Origin: Rhodospirillales bacterium
GTDB taxonomy: Bacteria > Pseudomonadota > Alphaproteobacteria > SMXQ01
DNA: 13,193 nt
Assembly: GCA_024638585.1 (NCBI GenBank)
Contig: JAHEKA010000026.1
Coordinates: 1-13,193, forward strand
Direction: 5' to 3'
In this document: piece by piece, positions 6,793 to 13,193 of the stretch
How positions within the stretch are numbered: the stretch's first letter is position 1
How the letters are laid out: every line of letters begins with the position of its first letter
Position numbers and translations under genes: made by a program
Notes under the pieces: generated by a model
Databases searched by the model: none
What the model was told of the DNA's origin: nothing
What the model saw: the letters and a program-made list of their open reading frames with translations, nothing else

Positions 6793-6878
6793 CCCGCCGC
6801 TACGCCTAGACCCGGTCCGACAGCCGACTTGGCCACTTCGGTGCGAGCATTCCTGCTGCAGTCCTGCTAAGGCCCCGG

Positions 6879-8156
6879 TTATCTCTCCCAGTCGCAAATG
6901 GTGGCCGCGGACAGCGCAAAAACCTGGGCCGCGCGAAAAATCTCTTCAACCTCAACCTGCTCGGATCGCATCTTCCAACGCTCTCCGCGGGGCCCGAATT
7001 TGCAGGCTGGGATGCCCATCTCATTGTAGATATTGGTGTCGGTCCAGATGCTGGACCGGCCCGGCGTGACCTCTGGCGTCTGCTCTCCATAAAGCGCCTT
7101 GTGGGTCGCCTCCAGCACCTCGACAACGGGTTCCACGCCTTCGGCCTCGTGGCCGAGGAGGGAGCCGTACATCTCGATCTCGGTCTCAACGTCAAGCTTC
7201 GCCAGGGCCGCCCTCAGCTTTCGCTGCACGGCCACAGGCGTCGTTTTCGGCGGGAACCGGACGTCTACGTAGAGATCGCAGATCCCCGGATAATAGTTGG
7301 GCCGGTATGGCGCGCCACCACGGATGGCGCCGATATTGACCTTTGAGATGATGGGGCCGTTGGCGGACCGGTAGACGGTCTCCTCCTCAAACTCCGCGGC
7401 CCATCGGTCCACCGCACTGACGACGTCAACCATCTTGAGTATGGCACTGGAATCGCGGGGTGGGGCGTCCCTTCGGGTTCGTCCCCACGCGGAACGGGGA
7501 TTGCCGAAGGTGGAGATCTTGAACTGGGCAACCCCGGTTTGCGCCCAGATCACAGAGAGCGCCGAACCGTCAGCCACAATGGCGTAATCGGACTGCACGC
7601 CGTGGGTTAAAAGATGCCGAGTTCCTGTTCCCTCGCCCCGGTATTCTTCGGACTGATAGGGGCCAATGGGCGTGCGCGAAATTTCGCCCGAGACGGCGGC
7701 GAGAATCAAATCGCCTTTTAGCTCGATTCCCGATTGCCGGATGGCCTTTCCCGCCACCAGAAACGCGGCAAGACCGCATTTCATATTGGACGCGCCAAGG
7801 CCAAACACTTTGCCGTCTTCGATACGCCCGCGCAGGTCCTCCTCCGGCTCCAACTCCCGGCACAGCACGCGATCCTCTTCGGTGCCCGTGAAACTGGTGT
7901 CCATATGCCCATTGATCATCAGGCTGGTCCCGGTACCGGTTCCCGCTACGATGCCGACCGCATTGATGCGATCTGCGCTGATTTCCTGGCTGATTGTCTT
8001 GAGCCCCTGGGCCTTGGCCCATTCGAGGATGAACTCGCCGATCGCGCGCTCGTGGCCGGTGGGGCTTGGGATGTCAACAAGGTCCTTGGTCAACGCCGCC
8101 AATTCATCCCGGTCGATATGCTTCAGAATTTCCTGCTTCTGGCTGTCGCTGACCAT
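6879..8156 (-). CDS. M20-family metallopeptidase/deacylase (ArgE/DapE-like) with divergent metal motifs
   Basis: A 425-residue cytoplasmic hydrolase with the M20 layout: catalytic N-terminal part, an inserted dimerisation domain (about 205-320) and a catalytic C-terminal part. Such enzymes cleave peptide or N-acyl amide bonds with a zinc or cobalt pair. The first ligand motif is intact (NGHMD, His84 and Asp86), and Asp196 (VADGS) sits where the usual Asp/Glu ligand is. Other positions differ: the bridging Asp of the DMKGG motif is Asn124 (ASNMKCG, 122-128), the catalytic EE reads GE-I (Glu158), the dimer-domain His region reads GNPRSAW, and the final His region reads GERWKMRSEQ (391-400). I recall an M20 subgroup with NMKG and GEI motifs, so this is probably a real functional subfamily and not decay. 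Start ATG at 8156 has GAGGGGG 5 bases upstream; the longer frame to 8207 would overlap the upstream gene's stop. It lies 47 bases after the amidohydrolase gene, likely co-transcribed. Confidence 0.85.
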   Translation of the reverse strand: MVSDSQKQEILKHIDRDELAALTKDLVDIPSPTGHERAIGEFILEWAKAQGLKTISQEISADRINAVGIVAGTGTGTSLMINGHMDTSFTGTEEDRVLCRELEPEEDLRGRIEDGKVFGLGASNMKCGLAAFLVAGKAIRQSGIELKGDLILAAVSGEISRTPIGPYQSEEYRGEGTGTRHLLTHGVQSDYAIVADGSALSVIWAQTGVAQFKISTFGNPRSAWGRTRRDAPPRDSSAILKMVDVVSAVDRWAAEFEEETVYRSANGPIISKVNIGAIRGGAPYRPNYYPGICDLYVDVRFPPKTTPVAVQRKLRAALAKLDVETEIEMYGSLLGHEAEGVEPVVEVLEATHKALYGEQTPEVTPGRSSIWTDTNIYNEMGIPACKFGPRGERWKMRSEQVEVEEIFRAAQVFALSAATICDWER

Positions 8157-8203
8157 CGTGACCCCCTCGTTGGATTCGTAACTTCCTGTATTGCCCGGTG
8201 CCG

Positions 8204-9718
8204 TCAACCCCGCGTGCGGGCAATAAACCTTTGCAGGTCGACCTCACTCTTCCAGACGCGCCGGTGAGCTTCCAACAGATAGGGCAAAGCGGCAGCGCGC
8301 GATTCTACGATGTCTTCAAAATCGGCCCGGAAATCCGTCATTAGTTCGATCACTTCCTCGCGCAGCGCGTCTTCGTCGATGGTTTGGACCACGCGGTCCC
8401 TCACGACGATGCGGCCATCGACAATGACGGTATCAATTGCCCTCCCCGTCTCCGTATAGACTAACTGACGGGCTGCGCTGTTATAAGGGAGATAGGCGGT
8501 GTCCTTCATGTCCAGGAGGACGAGATCGGCCTTGTAACCGGGTTTCAACGCCCCCAGGCGGTCGTCCAGCATGGCGCTGCGGGCCCCGCCCATTGTCGCG
8601 TTGCGCAACGCTTCCTGGGCGAGCGGCGGGCCAGGTTCGGGATCGCTGACCGCGGCCAGCAGGCAATACATCTTCATCGCCTGAAACATGTTCTGAACGT
8701 CGCTGCCCGAGCAGTTGTCGCACCCGAGCGCCACACGCATCCCCGCCTCGCGCATATCCAGCACCGGAGCGATGCCGCTTTTCAGCTTCATGTTGCTGAG
8801 GTGATTCAGCACCGCCCCGGCGTCTACAGCCGCCATGCGGTCCATTTCCTCGCGCGATAGCCAGACGCTGTGGGCGATGTTCAGCCGGCGGTTCAAGAGA
8901 CCTGCTCTCTCTAAATATGTGATGAACGAGCCGCCAAAGTCCCGGTAGGTCTCACGAGCCATGACGATCTGCCCGCGGGTCTCGTAGACATGGATGTAAA
9001 CGCCCAGGTCATGACGCTCAGCCAGATCGGCGCACCCTTCGAGGAGGTCAGTCGTGCAGCGTTGCGGCGCGAACGGACCCACCGCCCAATGTAGGGTGCC
9101 CCGAGCCGGATGCCGCTTGATCTGGGCCTCCAGGAAATCGATCTGCTCGTCGCGTGCAAGGGCGGTGATGCCCATCATCTCTTGGATATCTGGGGGCAGT
9201 ATGTCTTTGAACCGGAGCATGGAGACGGCAGGGATATCGAACACCATGGGCGAAAATACGACGCGGGCACCGATTTCCTCATAGGCGGCGAGCACGACAT
9301 CGACATACGCCTCCGAGAGCGGGATCAAACCCAGCATGTCTTGAACGGTCGTTATGCCGCAACGCAGCGATTCCAATGCCCCGACCAGGGTTCGTAGGCG
9401 CACCTCCCGGGTACTGCGGTGGCCGCCCATGGGCAGGGTGTAAAGCAGCCACATCTCGAGCGGCAGTTCTTCGAACAGCCCGCGGCAAAGGGTATCGTGA
9501 GAATGATAGTGGGCGTTGATCATGCCCGGCATCACGAGATGGCCTCGGGCATCGATGACCTCCGCACCAGCGCACTGCTCCGCGGTCAGCTCGGGTTCTA
9601 TGGCGGTGATATCGCTGCCTTCGATGAGGATATCGGCCACCGCCGGCCGGTGAACGTCGCCGTCGTGGTCGTAAACTGCCCCTCCGCGGATTATGAGATT
9701 TCGGGTGTCTGTGACCAT
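8204..9718 (-). CDS. Amidohydrolase family protein (ATZ/TRZ, SAH-deaminase-like)
   Basis: A 504-residue cytoplasmic metal-dependent amidohydrolase of the PF01979 superfamily, in the atrazine/triazine hydrolase and S-adenosylhomocysteine/guanine deaminase branch. The N-terminal beta-sandwich strand is followed by VMPGMINAHYHSHD (62-75) with metal ligands His70 and His72 and the subgroup phrase LCRG...PLEMWL. Then come His243 and Glu246 in IHVYET, His283 in IAHSVWL and Asp334 in LGCDN, a full mononuclear site. The end returns to the sandwich (LKPGYKADLVLLD, 391-403, and VIVDGRIVV, 431-439). The family hydrolyses C-N or C-Cl bonds of cyclic amidines, purines or triazines; which one cannot be told here. 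I chose ATG 9718; the frame is open upstream to 9865 but the extra 49 residues look non-coding. The Shine-Dalgarno (GGAAAA about 9 bases upstream) is weak. It precedes the M20 gene and follows the second dehydrogenase after a 210-base gap. Confidence 0.9.
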   Translation of the reverse strand: MVTDTRNLIIRGGAVYDHDGDVHRPAVADILIEGSDITAIEPELTAEQCAGAEVIDARGHLVMPGMINAHYHSHDTLCRGLFEELPLEMWLLYTLPMGGHRSTREVRLRTLVGALESLRCGITTVQDMLGLIPLSEAYVDVVLAAYEEIGARVVFSPMVFDIPAVSMLRFKDILPPDIQEMMGITALARDEQIDFLEAQIKRHPARGTLHWAVGPFAPQRCTTDLLEGCADLAERHDLGVYIHVYETRGQIVMARETYRDFGGSFITYLERAGLLNRRLNIAHSVWLSREEMDRMAAVDAGAVLNHLSNMKLKSGIAPVLDMREAGMRVALGCDNCSGSDVQNMFQAMKMYCLLAAVSDPEPGPPLAQEALRNATMGGARSAMLDDRLGALKPGYKADLVLLDMKDTAYLPYNSAARQLVYTETGRAIDTVIVDGRIVVRDRVVQTIDEDALREEVIELMTDFRADFEDIVESRAAALPYLLEAHRRVWKSEVDLQRFIARTRG

Positions 9719-9928
9719 CTGACACTTTTTCCGAAAATAGCCAGAACGCCGCCAAGATCCGGCGGAATCGACGGTGCTGGCGGGTGACCCATGATGCCCT
9801 TGAAGATCGACGCGCGCTTCACATAAATCGATCGGGGCTCCAAGGAGGGGTTCGCCGGCGGGCAATGAGCGCGGGTGCCGTCTGCGAAATTTCTTGCGCC
9901 AGCGCCGCCCTTCCAGCCCTGGAACTCC
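9719..9928. other. Intergenic stretch between dehydrogenase copy 2 and the amidohydrolase
   Basis: These 210 bases hold no gene I can support. A short imperfect hairpin (CCGCC near 9750 with GGCGG near 9762) is present, but I could not find a convincing -35/-10 pair or terminator for either neighbour. Whether the two flanking minus-strand genes share a transcript is undecided. Confidence 0.5.
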
Positions 9929-10903
9929 CTAGGCCGTCATCGATTCCCAGTCGACCAAGCGCTTGAGCGGCTTGCCTTCGACATAGAGCTTCAGGTTCTC
10001 GATCAGCATGTCCTCGAGGTCGGTGTCCCCCGGACCGCCGCCGCCGCCGCCGATATGGGGCGAGATGATGATCCTCTCCTCGTCCCACAGCCCGCTTTCG
10101 GGCGGCGTCGGCTCCTGCATCTGCACGTCGAGACCGGCGCCGCCGATTTCGCCCGCCTTGCAGGCGGCGATCAGGTCGTCCTCGTTGATCAGATCGCCCC
10201 GGGCGATGTTGACGATGAAGGCCGTGTCCTTCATGGCGGCGAATTTTTCCGCGTTCATGAAGCCCCTGGTCTCCGCCGTCGACGGCATGCTGATCATGAC
10301 GGCGTCGGCCTGGGCCAGCGCCTCGTTCACGCGCTCGCGCGGGAACACTTCGTCGACCAGATCGTCGGACTCATAGGCGCGGCTGACGCCGATGGCCCGC
10401 ATGTCGAAGGCTTTCGCTTTCCGCGCCAGGGACTGGCCGGTGGCGCCCATGCCGATGATGCACATGGTCTGGCGCCTGAGTGGCGTGACCTTGGCGGTGA
10501 TCTCATCGCGCAGCCATTGGCGATTCGCCCTGGCCGCCTCGACGTCCCTAAAGCGGTGGGACAGCGCCAGCAGAAGGGCAAAGGCGTGCTCGGCCAGGGT
10601 CGGTCCGCGCAAGCCCGCCACATTGGCGACCGTGACGCCCTTTGGGAAGCCGCCCGCCTTCAGCGCATTGTCAATGCCCGACGTCGTGAAATGGATGAGC
10701 TTGAGTGTATCCGCGTTGGTGTTGACGGCCTCCGCCATCTCCTCCTTATAGACCCGGTTGGTGATGAACATTACCTCCGCCCCGGGGAGCTCTCGGGCGA
10801 CGTCCTCCGGCCCGTAGGTCAGGACGAAGTCCAGGTCCGGAAAATTCTGCGTGATGTAGGATATGTCGGCGGGTTTGATTCTCGAATTGTAGACCACTTT
10901 CAT
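9929..10903 (-). CDS. D-isomer-specific 2-hydroxyacid dehydrogenase (copy 2)
   Basis: A 324-residue cytoplasmic dehydrogenase of the same family as the gene at 4721-5722. The cofactor loop is GMGATG at 151-156. Catalytic residues are Arg235 (NIARG), Glu264 (QMQEP) and His283 (SPHIGG), again with 29 residues between Arg and Glu. The strand after the loop ends IGVSR (Arg175) without an acid, suggesting NADP(H). A glycine run follows the catalytic His (285-290). Two starts are close: ATG 10903 (MKVVYNSRI) and in-frame ATG 10912 (MHPMKVV). The GAGGGAGGG stretch upstream fits 10912 with short spacing and 10903 with about 10 bases; I prefer 10903 because MK-hydrophobic matches how the family usually begins. 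It is divergent from an SDR, 100 bases apart, mirroring the copy-1 arrangement, and points toward the amidohydrolase-M20-VOC run. Substrate unknown. Confidence 0.93.
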   Translation of the reverse strand: MKVVYNSRIKPADISYITQNFPDLDFVLTYGPEDVARELPGAEVMFITNRVYKEEMAEAVNTNADTLKLIHFTTSGIDNALKAGGFPKGVTVANVAGLRGPTLAEHAFALLLALSHRFRDVEAARANRQWLRDEITAKVTPLRRQTMCIIGMGATGQSLARKAKAFDMRAIGVSRAYESDDLVDEVFPRERVNEALAQADAVMISMPSTAETRGFMNAEKFAAMKDTAFIVNIARGDLINEDDLIAACKAGEIGGAGLDVQMQEPTPPESGLWDEERIIISPHIGGGGGGPGDTDLEDMLIENLKLYVEGKPLKRLVDWESMTA

Positions 10904-10933
10904 GGGATGCATGCCCTCCCTCAGGCTGCTTGT

Positions 10934-10965
10934 GGGGCCATCCCTTTTGGCCGAGACTTGGCCCC
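10934..10965. promoter_or_regulatory. Inverted repeat in the dehydrogenase/SDR divergent promoter region
   Basis: GGGGCCA (10934-10940) and TGGCCCC (10959-10965) are perfect 7-bp inverted arms 18 bases apart, in the middle of the 100-base divergent gap. The right arm overlaps the candidate -35 of the SDR promoter. The placement suits a dimeric regulator controlling both directions, but no regulator gene is nearby and the call is inference. Confidence 0.35.
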
Positions 10966-10985
10966 GAATTGCTTTGGCACACAAT
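10958..10985 (+). promoter_or_regulatory. Candidate promoter for the SDR-GGT unit
   Basis: TTGGCC (10958-10963) and CACAAT (10980-10985) are 16 bases apart, each matching 4 of 6 sigma-70 consensus positions, 18 bases before the SDR ATG. The short leader would still contain the GGGGGA Shine-Dalgarno at 10990-10995. Weak prediction. Confidence 0.25.
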
Positions 10986-11003
10986 AGACGGGGGAACCGA
11001 CGG

Positions 11004-11804
11004 ATGGCAAACGGCAAGCTGGCAGGGAAAGCGGCCCTGGTGACCGGAGCGGGCGGCGCCATCGGCGGTGCGATCGCCAGGCGCTTTGCGGCGGAAGGTT
11101 GCGCGGTTGCCGTCGGCGACATCAACACTCAGGGCGCGGCCCGGACGGTTGCCGACATCGAAGCCGCGGGCGGGCGGGCCATTGCCTGCGATCTCGACGT
11201 CACCGATCCCGATCAGGCGGCAAGTGCCGTGGCCGAAGCGGCGCAAGCCTTCGGCGGGCTCGCCATCCTGGTCAACGTCGCGGCCGGGCCGAGCCCGCGC
11301 GGCACGGTGGAAACCATGGCCTTGGAGGATTTCGCCCTCGAGATCACGGTGAACCTGACAGGCTATTTCCTGATGGCCAAGTACGCGGTGCCGGAGATCC
11401 GCAAGGCGGGCGGTGGGGCGATCATCAATATCGCCTCCCAGCTCGGCCATATCGGCGTGCCCCAACGCCCGGCCTATTGTTCGTCCAAGGGCGCGATCTT
11501 GCAGCTCACCAGGGTCATGGCGGTCGACCATGCGCGCGACAACATCCGGGTCAATTCGATTTCGCCCGGCGCCATCGACACGCCGCGCTCGGGCAAGCAG
11601 CCCGGCGCACCCCAGCTGACCAAGGAGCAGCGCGGCAGGGCGTACCTCGCGGGCCGCATCGGCCGGGTCGACGAGATCGCCTCAGGGGCCGCCTATCTGG
11701 CCTCCGACGAGGCCAGCTTCGTCACCGGCGCAGACCTGTTGATCGACGGCGGATTCCTCGCCTTCAAGGGATCGCTGGACGACCTGCCGGCGCGCAACAC
11801 ATAG
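11004..11804 (+). CDS. SDR family NAD(P)-dependent oxidoreductase (copy 2)
   Basis: A 266-residue classical short-chain dehydrogenase/reductase, of usual length. It has TGAGGAIGG at 14-22, Asp39 at the end of the second strand (AVAVGDI), which favours NAD(H), NVAA at 91-94 in place of the common NNAG, Asn117, and the catalytic Ser145 (NIAS), Tyr158 and Lys162 (YCSSK) with the standard 13-residue Ser-Tyr gap. The C-terminus ends with the typical TGADLLIDGGF (241-251) plus a short tail. The SDR at 3702-4577 differs in tail, cofactor-strand residues and NNAG motif, so the two are not recent duplicates. Start ATG at 11004 is chosen on GGGGGA 8 bases upstream; the longer open frame would overlap the divergent dehydrogenase's start. 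It is followed after 68 bases by the GGT-family gene on the same strand. Substrate not evident. Confidence 0.92.
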   Translation: MANGKLAGKAALVTGAGGAIGGAIARRFAAEGCAVAVGDINTQGAARTVADIEAAGGRAIACDLDVTDPDQAASAVAEAAQAFGGLAILVNVAAGPSPRGTVETMALEDFALEITVNLTGYFLMAKYAVPEIRKAGGGAIINIASQLGHIGVPQRPAYCSSKGAILQLTRVMAVDHARDNIRVNSISPGAIDTPRSGKQPGAPQLTKEQRGRAYLAGRIGRVDEIASGAAYLASDEASFVTGADLLIDGGFLAFKGSLDDLPARNT

Positions 11805-11820
11805 GCGGGCGGTCGCCCGC
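11805..11820 (+). other. Hairpin directly after the SDR stop
   Basis: GCGGGC and GCCCGC form a perfect 6-bp stem with a GGTC loop immediately after the SDR stop codon. No T-run follows, so it is unlikely to stop transcription fully; it could separate the SDR and GGT messages by processing or attenuation. The rest of the 68-base gap is an A/G-rich leader. Confidence 0.35.
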
Positions 11821-11861
11821 GTGGTATGAAAATGGGGAAAATGAGACCCAAGAGCGTTTGA

Positions 11862-11867
11862 GGGGAG
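11862..11867 (+). promoter_or_regulatory. Ribosome binding site supporting a GTG start at 11873
   Basis: GGGGAG lies 5 bases before a GTG at 11873. The next in-frame ATG (11885) would be 17 bases from this site, too far, so GTG is the better start of the GGT-family gene. Confidence 0.65.
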
Positions 11868-11872
11868 CACAG

Positions 11873-13193
11873 GTGAGCGAGAGCATGGATCCGGGCCGCG
11901 CCTATCGCGGCATGCCGACGACACGACCGGAACTGGCCGGCACCTTCGGCATGGTCGCATCCAGCCATTGGATCGCCAGCGGGGCGGCGATGGCGGCCCT
12001 TGAGAAGGGCGGCAACGCCTTCGACGCCGCGGCCACCGCCGGCTTCGTGTTGCAGGTGGTTCAGCCGCATATGACCGGCCCGGCGGGCGAGGTGCCGATG
12101 ATCCTGGCGCCGGCCGGCGATCAGCCGTTGCGCGTCCTGATGGGCCAGGCCCCCGCGCCCCAGGCGGCCACCATTCAGGCCTACCGCGATGAAGGGTTCA
12201 ACATGATCCCCGGCACCGGGTTGATGGCCGCCGGCGTGCCCGGTGCCTTCGATGCCTGGATGCTGCTGCTCCGCGATTACGGGACCATGAGCCTGCGCGA
12301 TGTCCTGGAGCCGGCCATCGGTTATGCGCGTGACGGCCATCCCGTTCTGCCCGCGGTGGCCGAGGCCATTGGCGCCGTCACCGAAATCTTCCTGACCGAA
12401 TGGACGAGCTCGGCCGAGGTCTATCTGACCGATGGCGGTGCGCCGCAGCCGGGCGCGCTCTACCGTATTCCGGCCTTCGCCGAGACCTATGAGCGCGTCA
12501 TCAAAGAGGCCGAAACCGTGGGCGGCGACCGCGAGGCGCAGATCGAGGCCGCGCGCAAGGTCTGGTGCGAAGGCTTCGTCGCCGAGGCGATCGATCGGTT
12601 CTGCCGCGAGGGCAAAGCGCTCGATTCTTCGGGCAAACGTCATGGTGGCCTGCTGACGGGCGCGGACATGGCGGCCTGGGAAGCGGGGTATGAAGAGCCG
12701 CTTCTTTACGACTATCGCGGCATTACGCTCGCCAAATGCGGACCCTGGAGCCAGGGCCCGGTGATGGCCCAACAACTGGCGCTGCTCAAAGGTTTTGACC
12801 TCGAAGCCATGGATCCGGTCAGCACCGCGTTCATCCACGTGGTGACGGAATGCGCCAAGCTCGCCTTCGCCGACCGGGAGAAGTTCTACGGCGATCCCGA
12901 TTTTTCCGATGTGCCCATGGATGTGCTGTTGTCCGACGATTACAACGACCGGCGCCGCCAACTGATCGGCGACGAAGCCTCTCTCGATCTGATCGGCGGC
13001 GATATCCCGGGCTTCGGCGCCAAGGAAATCCTGGTGGGTACGCCTGGCGGCGACGTAATGGGTGTTGCGGGTGAACCGGGCCATGTGCTGGAAAACCAGA
13101 TGCGGTCGGACACCGTGCATATCGACTGCGCGGACCGCTTCGGCAACATGATCTCGGTGACGCCCTCAGGCGGCTGGCTGCAGAGCTCCCCCG
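11873..13193 (+). CDS. Gamma-glutamyltransferase family Ntn hydrolase, 3' end beyond the window
   Basis: The first 440 residues of a gamma-glutamyltransferase-family protein; the frame is open at the right edge. Family members cleave themselves to expose an N-terminal Thr, then transfer or hydrolyse gamma-glutamyl (or, in acylase relatives, acyl) groups. Seen here: GMVASSHWIASGAAM (26-40), GGNAFDAAA (46-54), PGTGLMAAGVPGAFDAW (113-129), LRDVLEPAIGYARDG (141-155), and the processing site SDTVHIDCAD (412-421), with Thr414 the predicted nucleophile where classical enzymes read TTH. Large-subunit length before that Thr is close to the E. coli enzyme. Two departures: no signal peptide, so it is predicted cytoplasmic, and the glutamate-binding Arg-Glu phrase before AP is replaced by MGQAPAP (90-96). 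A true gamma-glutamyl substrate is therefore doubtful. The start is the GTG with a good Shine-Dalgarno. It follows the SDR by 68 bases and is probably co-transcribed. Confidence 0.88.
   Translation, partial: MSESMDPGRAYRGMPTTRPELAGTFGMVASSHWIASGAAMAALEKGGNAFDAAATAGFVLQVVQPHMTGPAGEVPMILAPAGDQPLRVLMGQAPAPQAATIQAYRDEGFNMIPGTGLMAAGVPGAFDAWMLLLRDYGTMSLRDVLEPAIGYARDGHPVLPAVAEAIGAVTEIFLTEWTSSAEVYLTDGGAPQPGALYRIPAFAETYERVIKEAETVGGDREAQIEAARKVWCEGFVAEAIDRFCREGKALDSSGKRHGGLLTGADMAAWEAGYEEPLLYDYRGITLAKCGPWSQGPVMAQQLALLKGFDLEAMDPVSTAFIHVVTECAKLAFADREKFYGDPDFSDVPMDVLLSDDYNDRRRQLIGDEASLDLIGGDIPGFGAKEILVGTPGGDVMGVAGEPGHVLENQMRSDTVHIDCADRFGNMISVTPSGGWLQSSP

Noticed and set aside
10327..10623. Second minus-strand frame inside dehydrogenase copy 2
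   Set aside because: Out-of-frame shadow; the real frame carries the glycine loop and the Arg-Glu-His triad without interruption.
4721..10903. Recent duplication of a dehydrogenase/SDR cassette
   Set aside because: The two dehydrogenases and the two SDRs differ widely in sequence, cofactor-strand residues and C-termini, so parallel recruitment or ancient paralogy fits better than recent duplication.
11693..13120. Minus-strand open frame of 475 codons
   Set aside because: Antisense to the GGT-family gene, whose plus-strand translation shows family motifs from end to end and whose start has a good ribosome site.
1..13193. CRISPR array, tRNA, rRNA, insertion sequence or prophage genes
   Set aside because: Looked for regularly spaced repeats, cloverleaf-like segments, transposase or integrase motifs and terminal inverted repeats; none were seen.

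Overview
The window is GC-rich, densely coding DNA from a proteobacterium. Gene content, codon use and the 2-hydroxyacid dehydrogenase/SDR/amidase mix suggest an alphaproteobacterium, probably Rhodospirillales-like or rhizobial; this is an inference, since no marker gene is present. I see no rRNA, tRNA, CRISPR array, insertion sequence or phage gene. I support twelve protein genes, the last cut by the right edge and the first possibly cut by the left edge.

Layout. (1) 1-649, +: a secreted, lower-GC protein with a PEP-CTERM/VPxPA-type C-terminal sorting signal. It converges on (2) 752-1444, -: a dienelactone-hydrolase-family enzyme, with a strong GC hairpin between them. (3) 1639-2292, +: a TIGR02466-type putative 2OG-Fe(II) oxygenase, divergent from the hydrolase. 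(4) 2323-4577, -: an SDR oxidoreductase followed by an amidase, coupled by an ATGA overlap. (5) 4721-5722, +: a D-2-hydroxyacid dehydrogenase divergent from the SDR, with a plausible promoter between them. (6) 5723-5882: a convergent gap carrying a perfect 8-bp-arm palindrome that resembles a dispersed alphaproteobacterial repeat. (7) 5883-10903, -: in transcription order, a second D-2-hydroxyacid dehydrogenase, an ATZ/TRZ-type amidohydrolase, an M20-family hydrolase with altered metal-ligand motifs, and a two-module VOC protein. (8) 11004-13193, +: a second SDR, divergent from the second dehydrogenase, followed by a cytoplasmic gamma-glutamyltransferase-family Ntn hydrolase that runs off the window.

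How they may work together. From 2.3 kb onward nearly every gene is either a hydrolase acting on C-N or acyl bonds (amidase, amidohydrolase, M20 deacylase/peptidase, GGT-like Ntn hydrolase) or an NAD(P)-dependent oxidoreductase (two D-2-hydroxyacid dehydrogenases, two SDRs), plus a VOC metalloprotein. The arrangement of two divergent dehydrogenase/SDR pairs around an amidohydrolase-M20-VOC run looks like an accessory catabolic island for amide- or amino-acid-like substrates. The substrate cannot be read from the sequence, and no regulator or transporter lies inside the window to point to it. The best candidates for something under-described are this whole layout, the divergent M20 metal site and the VOC protein whose complete metal triad sits in the N-terminal module.
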